Under the pieces are notes generated by a model. The model worked only from the letters and a program-made list of their open reading frames with translations. It was not told where the DNA came from and did not search any database. A stretch of 64,000 bases of DNA, taken from NCBI RefSeq assembly GCF_900220975.1, contig NZ_OBQD01000001.1:124001-188000 (forward strand), in the 5' to 3' direction. Positions 38,765-47,151 of the stretch are shown piece by piece. Position 1 is the first letter of the stretch, and the number at the start of each line of letters is the position of its first letter. The stretch comes from Rhizobium subbaraonis (GTDB lineage Bacteria > Pseudomonadota > Alphaproteobacteria > Rhizobiales > Rhizobiaceae). The translations under genes and the position numbers were made by a program.

Positions 38765-40600
38765 TCAGCTTCGTCCGAACAGCCGCTCGATATCGGCGAG
38801 CTTGAGTTCGATATAGGTCGGCCTGCCATGATTGCACTGGCCCGAGCCCGGCGTCGCCTCCATCTGCCGAAGCAGCGCGTTCATCTCTTCCGGCCGCATG
38901 CGCCGTCCGGAACGCACCGAACCATGGCAGGCCATCGTCGCCGCCAGATATTCGAGCCGGCTGGCGAGCCCGCTCGCCGTATCCCATTCCGCCAGCTCGT
39001 CTGCGAGCTGCCGCACCAGGCCGGCCGCATCCATCTCGCCAAGCATCGCCGGCGTCTCGCGCACCGCGATGGCGCCCGGGCCGAACCGCTCGATGCCGAG
39101 CCCGAGCCTTGCCAGATTGTCGGCCTGGGCGATCAGGCGGTCACAGTCGTCCTCCGGCAGATCGACGATCTCGGGGATCAGCAGCGTCTGCGCCGGGACC
39201 GGCCGCGAATGCAGGGCATTGCGCATCGTCTCGAAGACGAGGCGCTCGTGCGCCGCATGCTGGTCGACAATGACGAGGCCGTCCTCGGTCTGGGCGACGA
39301 TGTAGTTCGCATGCAGCTGGGCGCGCGCGGCGCCGAGCGGATAGCGCTCCGCTGCCGGTGCCTGCGCTGGTGCCCGCTCCGGTCCGGGGTCAAGGGCTGG
39401 CATCTGCTCGGCCCGCGCGGACGGCTCGATCCCGATGTCGAAGCCCGCCTGCCGCATCTCGGCAAACCCGCTCTCTGCCGGCTGCATGTCGAGTGGCCGA
39501 TAGGGAGATGCCGCCGCGCTCCAGCCGGCGGCCGCAGCGGTCGCGGCCGGAGGCCGGAACGGTTCAGGCCGGAAGGCCCGCATCAGTCCTGCAGCCCCCG
39601 TCGTCGCCGCCCGGTCGCCATCGCGCGCCAGCGCCTGGCGGATCGCGCCAACGATCAGGCCGCGAACGAGGCCGGGATCGCGAAAGCGCACGTCCGACTT
39701 GGCCGGATGCACGTTGACGTCGACGAGTTCGGGGTCGATTCCGATTTCCAGCACGGCGACGGGATAACGGCCGCCGGGAATGGTCTCGGCATAGGCGCCA
39801 CGCAGCGCCGACCAGATCAGCTTGTCCTGCACGGGCCGGCCGTTGACGAAGGCGAACTGCTGCAGGCTGTTGCCGCGGTTGAAGGTCGGCACGCCGGCAA
39901 ATCCGGTCAACCGCACGCCCTCGCGCTCCGCATCGATCTCAATCGCGTTGTCGCGGAAGTCCTTGCCCAGCACCTGTGCGATGCGCGCGAGCCTGTCGTC
40001 TCCGGTGGCGGCGAGTTCCAGCGTCGAGCGGTCCGGGCCGGACAGCACGAAGCGGATCGCGGGAAACGCGATCGCCATCCGGCGCACGACCTCGGTGATC
40101 GCGGCCGCTTCCGCCTTCTCGCTCTTCATGAACTTCAGGCGCGCCGGCGTCGCGAAGAACAGGTCCCTGACCTCGACGACCGTCCCGCGGTTGGCCGGTG
40201 TCGGCCGCACCGGCTCGACCCGGCCGCCGAGCACCGAAATCTGCGAGCCTTCCGGCGCGTCGTTGGTGCGGCTCTGGATCGTCAGCCGCGCCACCGAACC
40301 GATGGAGGGAAGGGCCTCGCCGCGGAAGCCGAGCGTGCGCACGTCGTCCAGGCTGTCGTTGATCTTGGAGGTGCAATGCCGCTTGACCGCAAGCGCCAGA
40401 TCATGCGGCGACATGCCGATGCCGTTGTCGGTCACCCGCAGCAGCGCCTTGCCACCGCCGGCCGTCGCGATCTCGATCCGACTGGCGCCGGCGTCGATCG
40501 CATTCTCGATCAGTTCCTTGGCAGCGCTCGCTGGCCGTTCGATGACCTCGCCCGCAGCGATCTGGTTGATAAGCGTTTCGGACAGTTGATGGATCGTCAT
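38765..40600 (-). CDS. mutL: DNA mismatch repair protein MutL (endonuclease type)
   Basis: A 611-residue protein. The GHKL ATPase domain shows [28 protein letters not shown] and [16 protein letters not shown] Pro/Ala-rich linker (about 340-430) leads to a C-terminal dimerisation domain with the endonuclease motif [12 protein letters not shown] (DQHAx2Ex4E) and QCNHGRPT. So this is a nicking MutL, as in bacteria without MutH. The ATG at 40600 was chosen; a start ten codons upstream lacks support. Confidence 0.96.
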   Translation of the reverse strand: MTIHQLSETLINQIAAGEVIERPASAAKELIENAIDAGASRIEIATAGGGKALLRVTDNGIGMSPHDLALAVKRHCTSKINDSLDDVRTLGFRGEALPSIGSVARLTIQSRTNDAPEGSQISVLGGRVEPVRPTPANRGTVVEVRDLFFATPARLKFMKSEKAEAAAITEVVRRMAIAFPAIRFVLSGPDRSTLELAATGDDRLARIAQVLGKDFRDNAIEIDAEREGVRLTGFAGVPTFNRGNSLQQFAFVNGRPVQDKLIWSALRGAYAETIPGGRYPVAVLEIGIDPELVDVNVHPAKSDVRFRDPGLVRGLIVGAIRQALARDGDRAATTGAAGLMRAFRPEPFRPPAATAAAAGWSAAASPYRPLDMQPAESGFAEMRQAGFDIGIEPSARAEQMPALDPGPERAPAQAPAAERYPLGAARAQLHANYIVAQTEDGLVIVDQHAAHERLVFETMRNALHSRPVPAQTLLIPEIVDLPEDDCDRLIAQADNLARLGLGIERFGPGAIAVRETPAMLGEMDAAGLVRQLADELAEWDTASGLASRLEYLAATMACHGSVRSGRRMRPEEMNALLRQMEATPGSGQCNHGRPTYIELKLADIERLFGRS

Positions 40601-40888
40601 GCCGGCATTTTCCCGGATTCGCCGCTGCAAGGAAAGGGCGACCGCGCTCCTCCGGGCGCTTCTCCACCTCTTCGCTGGCTGCAGGATGCAAACATCGTGT
40701 ATTGTTTAATTCGACTTTAATAAAAAGCTGCCAACGTCGTGTTCCGCTTGTATGACCGCAAGCTTGCCGGGGCGACCCGGTGGACGTTTCAGCGTGGCTG
40801 ACCGCTGATCTCTTCTCGTCCAAAGGCACTCCTGCCGGAATCAGCATGGTTCGTGCACTGGTGGTGAGGCGGCGGGGCCTGCAATAAA
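40601..40888. promoter_or_regulatory. Divergent promoter region of mutL and the PAS-REC gene
   Basis: A 288-base gap between divergent genes. It holds an AT-rich stretch around 40695-40732 (TTTAATTCGACTTTAATAAA) in otherwise GC-rich DNA, a likely promoter core. No palindrome stands out and no gene is visible. Confidence 0.4.
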
Positions 40889-42619
40889 ATGAACGATGGC
40901 GCGTCCGTCGACACAAAGATCCAGCCGGACATTTTTGATGCGGCTTGCGATCTTCTCGGTTTGGGGGCGTTCGTCTATGACCGGAACGACTGCCTCGTTT
41001 TCGCCAGTCGCCAGGTGCTGCGCTTCCTGCCCATCGACGCCGGACTGCTCGTGCCGGGAACCCGCCTGCGCGACATTCTGGGCGCTATTTACGATGCAGG
41101 GCTGCGCTATGGCATCTCCTCCGAGCGGCGCCACCGCAAGGTCAATCGCGAGGAATGGATATCCGAGCGGATATCGGCCCATTGGCGCGAGCATCATGAG
41201 ATGGTCGAGCGTCTGGGCAAGGACCGCTGGATCCAGTTTCGCAAGAGGCGCCTGCCCAATGGCTGGAACATTTCGACGCTCTGGGATGTCTCCGACCAGA
41301 AGCGGCAGGAAGAACAGTGGCGCGCCGACACCAATCGGATCGCGTTGACGGAAGAGGTTCTCGAAGCCCTCCCGAGCCCGCTGATCATCAAGGATGCGAA
41401 CCTTGTCTACGTGGCCGTGAACAAGGCCTACCGCGCCGTCCCGAGCCTCGAGGCGGATGCGATCCTCGGCAAGACGATCTGGGATCTTGCCGATGCGCAG
41501 ACCGCCGCCCGGGTTGAGCAATTGGACCTGCAGGTGCTGAAGACGGGCATTCCCACCCGTGTCGAGGAACGTATCGTCCGCGCCGATGGCAGGCCGCTCT
41601 ATGTCAGCACGCACAAGTATCGCATCGGGATGCCGGAAAAATACTTCGTCGTGACCGTCATGGACGATCTCACCGATCTCGTCGAGCCGGCGGGATCGGC
41701 GACGTCTCCCCGGTTCGACCTCCGCGCGGATACGCACTTCATCCCGGCGCAAAATTGCGTCGATCCCGTCGTGGAAGCCGAGAAGCGGGTTTTCCTTCGG
41801 CATTGCGATGCGGAGGGAGGAGGCGATCTCGCCGGCAAGCGCATTCTCGTCGTCGCCTGCAAGAGCCGCGCCGAAGGGCTGATGGTCGCGGATTTGCAGG
41901 CGCGCGGCGCCGACAGCTGCGCGGTGCACTCGCTTGGCGAATTCCGCGCTTTCGTCGAAACGGCAGCGGCCTGCAATGTGCCGATCGATCTCGTGCTGCT
42001 GGACGACGCGTTCGACGGCCACGAGGAGATCGCCACCTGCGGCCTGCCCGTCCAGCGGCTTGCGACTGACAGCATCAGTGCCGATTTCTTCGCGGCCCTT
42101 TTCGAGCAGCAGGTGGTGGCGTCAGAGGGAAGCGAGCCGCATGTGCGCGACGTGCCGCCGTCGGCCCTGTTCGACGACTGGCACATCGCGACCGACTTCG
42201 ACGGCCTGTCGCCGTCAGCGCAGGGCGATATCGAGGTACTGGTCGCCGAGGACAACCAGATCAACCAGTTCGTGTTTTCGCAGATCCTGGAAGGCATGGG
42301 CGTCTCGCACCGCATCGCCGAAAACGGGGAGGAGGCGGTGGCCCTTTGGCGCAAGCATATGCCGCGCCTCATCCTGATGGACATTTCCATGCCGCTCAAG
42401 TGCGGCATCGACGCCGCAGCCGAGATCCGAGAGGCGGAGAAGGCGCTCGGTACCTACACGCCTATCGTCGCCGTCACCGCGCAGGCGCTCAACGCAGACA
42501 TGCAGAAATGCCTCGACGCGGGAATGGACGACTACATCACCAAGCCGGTCAGTCCCGACATGATCGAGGAGATCTACCGCAAATTCGTGACGGGTCGGAC
42601 GGGTTCGGTTGCAGCCTGA
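40889..42619 (+). CDS. PAS-PAS-REC signalling protein without kinase domain
   Basis: A 576-residue cytosolic protein. Residues about 15-140 are a PAS_7-like domain (LGLGAFVYDRNDCLVFAS, LPNGWNISTLWDVSDQKR). Residues about 150-265 are a second PAS (LEALPSPLIIKDANLVYVAV). Residues about 310-400 look like a degenerate receiver (GKRILVVACKSRAEG, LVLLDD). The C-terminal receiver (about 448-570) is intact: VLVAEDNQIN, LILMDISMP with the phospho-Asp about residue 497, and the Lys in DYITKPVS. No HisKA or HATPase is present, so it needs a partner kinase. A GGDEF-EAL gene and a PilZ gene follow on the same strand. Confidence 0.85.
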   Translation: MNDGASVDTKIQPDIFDAACDLLGLGAFVYDRNDCLVFASRQVLRFLPIDAGLLVPGTRLRDILGAIYDAGLRYGISSERRHRKVNREEWISERISAHWREHHEMVERLGKDRWIQFRKRRLPNGWNISTLWDVSDQKRQEEQWRADTNRIALTEEVLEALPSPLIIKDANLVYVAVNKAYRAVPSLEADAILGKTIWDLADAQTAARVEQLDLQVLKTGIPTRVEERIVRADGRPLYVSTHKYRIGMPEKYFVVTVMDDLTDLVEPAGSATSPRFDLRADTHFIPAQNCVDPVVEAEKRVFLRHCDAEGGGDLAGKRILVVACKSRAEGLMVADLQARGADSCAVHSLGEFRAFVETAAACNVPIDLVLLDDAFDGHEEIATCGLPVQRLATDSISADFFAALFEQQVVASEGSEPHVRDVPPSALFDDWHIATDFDGLSPSAQGDIEVLVAEDNQINQFVFSQILEGMGVSHRIAENGEEAVALWRKHMPRLILMDISMPLKCGIDAAAEIREAEKALGTYTPIVAVTAQALNADMQKCLDAGMDDYITKPVSPDMIEEIYRKFVTGRTGSVAA

Positions 42620-42746
42620 GGGACAGGCACTGTCAACTCCCGATATTTCGGGGCAGAATCGATTGAGAATCAAGGCCGTCGCTATCTGTTTCTTAATTGT
42701 CCTGCCCCATCCTGCGAAGCCTGTCACAGTATCAGGAAGTGCATAG

Positions 42747-44105
42747 ATGAAATCGGGTAAGTATTCGGCGGCGGACGTTTCCCAGAGCGACCTGCACGCC
42801 ATGGCTTATACCGATGCCCTGACCGGTCTCGGCAACACCTACCGGTTGCGTGACAAGGTCCACCAGGTGGCCGCCGAGCGGGCCGACGATCCCGCGCCTT
42901 TCACAATCGCGATCGCCAATCTCGACGGCTTCAAGCCGATCAACGATCTCTTCGGTCCCGAGGCGGGCGACGAGATCCTTTGCCAGGTCGCCTATCGCCT
43001 GAAGGCCTGCATACCCGACGGCGCGATGGTCACCCGTCACGGAGGCGACGAGTTCGCGTTCCTGTTCCCGCTCGTTTTCGAACGCAACGGCGCGGAAAAG
43101 ATGGGGCAGATGCTGCGCGAGGTGCTCTCTGCACCGTTCGACCTGGGCGATCGCAACGTGCGCCTGTCGGCGTCGTTCGGCTTCGCCATCTATCCCTTTG
43201 CCGGCGAGGAATTCGCCGACCTGCTCAAGAGCGCCGATACCGCCCTCTATCGCTCGAAGCGGCGGGGTCGCGGGCAGATCACCGTCTATTCTCAGGAAAT
43301 CGCGCAGGAGATGAAGCGCGCAACGCACCTGGAGCAGGCGTTGCGCAATGCGATCATCGCCAATGAGGTCGACGTGCACTTCCAGCCGATCGTCCGGCTG
43401 AAGGACGACATGATCGTCGGCTTCGAGGCGCTGGCGCGCTGGTGCGACGCGGATCTGGGCTATGTCTCGCCGGCCGTCTTCGTGCCGCTGGCCGAGGAGC
43501 GCGGCTTCATCGACGCGCTGTCGGAAACCCTGCTGCGCAAGGCGGCGGAAGCCGCACTTTCGTGGCCGAAGGAACTGTTCCTGTCATTCAATCTGTCCTC
43601 CGCCCAGTTGATGGATCCGAAGACGAGCCTGACGACGCTTGCCATCCTCAACCGCGTCGGGCTCGATCCGCGCCGCCTGGAACTCGAGATCACCGAAACA
43701 GCCGTCATGACGGATGCCGAAACGGCGCAGAAGATCATCGCCGAACTGCGCGGTGCGGGCGTGCGCATCTCGCTGGACGATTTCGGCACGGGCCAGTCGA
43801 GCCTCGGGCGCCTGCGTGACTTCACGTTCGACAAGGTCAAGATCGACCGCGCCTTTGTCTCTCGCATTTCCGACGACCGCGTGTCCGAGCACATCATCAA
43901 GGCAATCGTCGCCATGTGCGACGGCCTCGATCTCGAGGTCGTGGCGGAAGGCATCGAGGATTTCTCCGAGGCGCTGAAGCTGAAGGCGCTCGGCTGCGGC
44001 ATGGGGCAGGGCTACTTCTACGGCAAGCCGGCGGATGCGGTGACGACCATGCGCTTCCTCTCCGAGCGCTATTTGCGTGTCGAGCCCGAGGCGGCGATCG
44101 CCTGA
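42747..44105 (+). CDS. Cytosolic GGDEF-EAL protein
   Basis: A 452-residue protein with no sensor domain. The GGDEF part (about 18-170) has THRHGGDEF-like RHGGDEFAFLFP about residue 98; the EAL part (about 180-440) has GFEALARW (about 226), LELEITETAVM, DDFGTGQSS and VAEGIED. Both active sites look complete, although synthesis often is silent in such fusions. No RxxD inhibitory site is seen. It lies 127 bases after the PAS-REC gene and 110 bases before the PilZ gene, so input, turnover and effector functions for c-di-GMP are grouped. Confidence 0.9.
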   Translation: MKSGKYSAADVSQSDLHAMAYTDALTGLGNTYRLRDKVHQVAAERADDPAPFTIAIANLDGFKPINDLFGPEAGDEILCQVAYRLKACIPDGAMVTRHGGDEFAFLFPLVFERNGAEKMGQMLREVLSAPFDLGDRNVRLSASFGFAIYPFAGEEFADLLKSADTALYRSKRRGRGQITVYSQEIAQEMKRATHLEQALRNAIIANEVDVHFQPIVRLKDDMIVGFEALARWCDADLGYVSPAVFVPLAEERGFIDALSETLLRKAAEAALSWPKELFLSFNLSSAQLMDPKTSLTTLAILNRVGLDPRRLELEITETAVMTDAETAQKIIAELRGAGVRISLDDFGTGQSSLGRLRDFTFDKVKIDRAFVSRISDDRVSEHIIKAIVAMCDGLDLEVVAEGIEDFSEALKLKALGCGMGQGYFYGKPADAVTTMRFLSERYLRVEPEAAIA

Positions 44106-44215
44106 TCGCAAGGCGCAGGCCGGCGCTTATACCGCGCGTTTACCAAGCGGTTTAGGCGGAAATAAATCAGTCGCGGCTAACGTAGCGTCATCCGATCTTA
44201 AAACGGGGAACAACG

Positions 44216-44551
44216 ATGCTGCAGATCAAGGACATGCCGGTCCGTGCCAGTGACCGTTCCAAAGTTCGCATCTTCGCCACGGTGAAGGTGATGCATGAAA
44301 CCAGCCGCGCCCGCGTGGTCGATCTTTCGGCCTCCGGCATGGCGCTGGACATGGAAAAGCCGATCAAGATTCTTCCCGGCCAGATCGTCACGATCGAGAG
44401 CGAGGAGCTCGGCCGCCTGACGGCAACAGTGCGCTGGTACAACAACGGCCGCGTCGGCCTGCAGTACAAGCTGAACACCAATTCGCTTGCGCAGATCTCC
44501 TCGTATTTCCGCTTCTTCCATGAAGAAGTGAAGCCCGTCATGCGCCGCTGA
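44216..44551 (+). CDS. Single-domain PilZ c-di-GMP effector
   Basis: A 111-residue protein made of one PilZ domain. The two c-di-GMP contacts are visible: RASDR (RxxxR) about residue 10 and DLSASGMAL (D/NxSxxG) about residue 37. The C-terminal QYKLNTNSLAQISSYFRFF is a helix. AAAACGGGGAA precedes the ATG. It would report c-di-GMP to an unknown partner such as a motility or polysaccharide system. Its last 14 bases overlap the 3' end of the convergent LysR gene. Confidence 0.88.
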   Translation: MLQIKDMPVRASDRSKVRIFATVKVMHETSRARVVDLSASGMALDMEKPIKILPGQIVTIESEELGRLTATVRWYNNGRVGLQYKLNTNSLAQISSYFRFFHEEVKPVMRR

Positions 44552-45485
44552 CTAACTCTCGCTCCATCGGCGAGCGATCCCTGCCGCCTTCCTCCAGCAG
44601 CCAGTCGCGGACGCGCCGCGCCTGGCTGTTCAGCTCCCGCGACCGGGGCCACACGACGTAGAAGGCAAGCCCGGTTTCCAGCACATGTCCGCCGACCGGC
44701 ACCAGCGCGCCGGATTCGATCTGCCGCGAGATCAGGTGTTGCCATCCGAGCGCGATGCCTTCGCCCGCAAGCACGGCCTGGATCACCAGAACATAGTCGT
44801 TGATCGCAAGCCGCCGCGACTGCGGCGGATAGCGCAGGCCCGCGCTTGCGAACCATTCGGGCCAGTCGCAGGCCTGCCGCACAGGCTCCTCCAGATGGAT
44901 CAGCGGGCGGCGCAGGAGCTCCTGCGGCGTCGCCGGCATGCCATGCGCCTCGATGAAAGCGGTACTGGCGACCGCATTGATCACTTCCGGTGCGAGCAGT
45001 GCTGCATGGTAGCGGGGCCAGGCGGCCGGATCGCCGCCGCGGATGCCGAGCGGGATCGTCTCCTCCTCGAGATCAAGGTCGCGCACGCTCGTCTGGATGC
45101 GCAGGTCGATCTCCGGCAGGTCTTCGCGAAGCTTTGCCAGCCGTGGCAGCATCCACATCGAGGCAAAGGCGGTGGAGGCGGCCAGCGTGACATTCACCTC
45201 GCGCCCTTTCGCGCGGATGTCCTCGGCCGACTTCTGGATGCGCGACAGGCCGACGCAAACCTCCGTGTGAAAGCGCTCGCCGGCATCGGTCAGAACGACG
45301 GCGCGATGCACCCGGTGGAAGAGCGGCACGCCCAGCTGCTCCTCCAGCCCCCTGATGGCATAGGAGACGGCGGCCTGGGTCATGCCGAGTTCCTTTGCGG
45401 CCCGGGTAAAGTTCTGATGTCGCCCGGCCGCCTCGAAGACGATCAGGCTGGCGGCCGAAGGCAACAGCCGGCGTAGCGTTTCCAT
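44538..45485 (-). CDS. LysR-family transcriptional regulator (GcvA-like)
   Basis: A 315-residue LTTR. The N-terminal winged HTH is FEAAGRHQNFTRAAKELGMT plus QAAVSYAIRGLEEQLGVPLF; the substrate-binding domain starts about residue 95 (NVTLAASTAFASMWMLPRL) with the GcvA-like features GIRGGDPAAWP and GEGIALGW. It is divergent from the MttB-family gene, 88 bases apart, so it most likely controls that operon in response to its substrate. Its stop end overlaps the PilZ gene. Confidence 0.9.
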   Translation of the reverse strand: METLRRLLPSAASLIVFEAAGRHQNFTRAAKELGMTQAAVSYAIRGLEEQLGVPLFHRVHRAVVLTDAGERFHTEVCVGLSRIQKSAEDIRAKGREVNVTLAASTAFASMWMLPRLAKLREDLPEIDLRIQTSVRDLDLEEETIPLGIRGGDPAAWPRYHAALLAPEVINAVASTAFIEAHGMPATPQELLRRPLIHLEEPVRQACDWPEWFASAGLRYPPQSRRLAINDYVLVIQAVLAGEGIALGWQHLISRQIESGALVPVGGHVLETGLAFYVVWPRSRELNSQARRVRDWLLEEGGRDRSPMERELVSGA

Positions 45486-45516
45486 AAACCTACCTTATAT
45501 CAGCCCCAAGTTTTTT

Positions 45517-45531
45517 CCAGCGTTACACTGG
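45517..45531. promoter_or_regulatory. Candidate LysR-type operator
   Basis: CCAG-N7-CTGG inverted repeat in the 88-base gap between the divergent LysR and mttB-type genes. The dyad and position fit an LTTR box (interrupted palindrome), but it is short and a chance match is possible. Confidence 0.4.
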
Positions 45532-45573
45532 CATTCTTCCCCTTTAGCCTCATCTGAAATTATGGAGGAAGAC

Positions 45574-47124
45574 ATGGTGGCGACGGCTCCGGTGGAAAAT
45601 GCGACACGGCGCTCCCGGGCCGGCCGGCCGGCGCGCCGCGATGGAGCGGCGAAGGTTACGGGCATTCCCTACATCCTGCGCAACATTCCGACCTATGACG
45701 TGCTGTCGGAAGAAAACCTCGTCAAGATCGAGCGGGTCGCCGACCGCATCCTGGCGGAAGTCGGCATCGAGTTCCGCGACGATCCACAGGCGCTGGAGCA
45801 CTGGAAACGCGCCGGCGCGAAGGTCGAGGGCGTGCTGGTCCGCTTCGAGCCGGGCATGCTGCGCGAGATCGTGTCGACGGCGCCGGCCGAGTTCACCCAG
45901 CATGCGCGTAACCCCGAACGCAACGTGCGGATCGGCGGCAGGAACGTCGTCTTTTCGCCGGCCTATGGTTCCCCCTTCGTCATGGACCTGGACAAGGGGC
46001 GACGCTACGGCACGCTGGAGGACTTCCAGAACTTCATCAAGCTCGCCCAGTCGAGCCCGTGGCTGCACCACTCCGGCGGCACCATCTGCGAGCCGGTCGA
46101 CGTGCCGGTGAACAAGCGACACCTCGACATGGTCTATAGCCATATCAAATACTCCGACCGCGCCTTCATGGGGTCGATCACGGCCGAGGAACGGGCCGAG
46201 GATTCCATCGACATGGCGCGCATTCTCTTCGGCGCCGATTTCGTCGACCGGAATTGCGTCATCCTCGGCAACGTCAACGTCAATTCGCCGCTGGTCTGGG
46301 ACGGGACCATGACGAAGTCGCTCCGCGCCTATGCGCGCGCCAACCAGGCGGCGGTGATCGTGCCCTTCATTCTCGGCGGCGCCATGGGGCCGGTGACCAA
46401 TGCCGGCGCGATCGCGCAATCCTATGCGGAGACGCTCGCGGGCTGTGCGCTGACGCAGCTGGAGCGCAAGGGCGCCCCGGTGATCTTCGGCAACTTCCTG
46501 TCGTCGATGTCGCTCAGGTCCGGCTCGCCCACTTTCGGCACGCCCGAGCCGGCGATCGGTTCCATGGTCGTCGGCCAGCTCGCCCGCCGGCTGAACCTGC
46601 CGCTGCGCTGCGCCGGCAACTTCTCCAATTCCAAGCTGCCGGACGGGCAGGCGATGCAGGAAGGGCTGATGTCGATGCTCTCGGCCGTCCACTGCGGCGC
46701 CAATTTCATCCTGCATTCGGCCGGCTTCCTCGATGGTCTCCTGTCGATGTCCTACGAGAAGTTCGTGATGGATGCGGACCTGTGCGGGGCGTTGCATTCC
46801 TATCTCGCCGGCGTCACGGTGGACGACAACACACTGGCGATGGACGCGTTCCTGCAGGTCGGCCCGGGAAGCCATTTCCTCGGCTGCGATCATACGATGC
46901 GCAACTACCAGACCGCGTTTTGGGATTCGGCCCTGTCGGACAACGAGCCGTTCGAAAAATGGAGCGAGGAGGGAGGATCCACCGACATGGCGACGCGGGC
47001 CAACGCCGCCTGGAAAAAGACGCTGGCCGAATACGAAGCGCCGCCGCTGGACGAGGCGGTCGACGAGGCGCTCTGCGACTATGTCACCCGCAAGAAGGCC
47101 GCCATGGCCGACGCGTGGTATTGA
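45574..47124 (+). CDS. MttB-family (non-pyrrolysine) trimethylamine methyltransferase homologue
   Basis: A 516-residue member of the trimethylamine methyltransferase superfamily. The ATG at 45574 is chosen because GGAGGA lies four bases upstream; an ATG at 45562 is possible. Typical stretches include LAEVGIEFRDDPQALEHWK and the C-terminal FLGCDHTMRNYQTAFW. The frame has no internal TAG, so it is not a pyrrolysine enzyme. Non-Pyl members demethylate quaternary amines such as glycine betaine, moving the methyl group to a corrinoid protein, but no corrinoid protein or activase gene lies nearby. The substrate is therefore unknown; an N-methylated osmolyte is likely. The flavoprotein gene 27 bases downstream is probably in the same operon. 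Confidence 0.88.
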   Translation: MVATAPVENATRRSRAGRPARRDGAAKVTGIPYILRNIPTYDVLSEENLVKIERVADRILAEVGIEFRDDPQALEHWKRAGAKVEGVLVRFEPGMLREIVSTAPAEFTQHARNPERNVRIGGRNVVFSPAYGSPFVMDLDKGRRYGTLEDFQNFIKLAQSSPWLHHSGGTICEPVDVPVNKRHLDMVYSHIKYSDRAFMGSITAEERAEDSIDMARILFGADFVDRNCVILGNVNVNSPLVWDGTMTKSLRAYARANQAAVIVPFILGGAMGPVTNAGAIAQSYAETLAGCALTQLERKGAPVIFGNFLSSMSLRSGSPTFGTPEPAIGSMVVGQLARRLNLPLRCAGNFSNSKLPDGQAMQEGLMSMLSAVHCGANFILHSAGFLDGLLSMSYEKFVMDADLCGALHSYLAGVTVDDNTLAMDAFLQVGPGSHFLGCDHTMRNYQTAFWDSALSDNEPFEKWSEEGGSTDMATRANAAWKKTLAEYEAPPLDEAVDEALCDYVTRKKAAMADAWY

Positions 47125-47151
47125 TCAACGGTCCTGAAGGACAACAGGAAA

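Noticed and set aside
45562..47124. Pyrrolysine-containing MttB
   Set aside because: The frame has no internal TAG codon, so it is a non-pyrrolysine member of the family.
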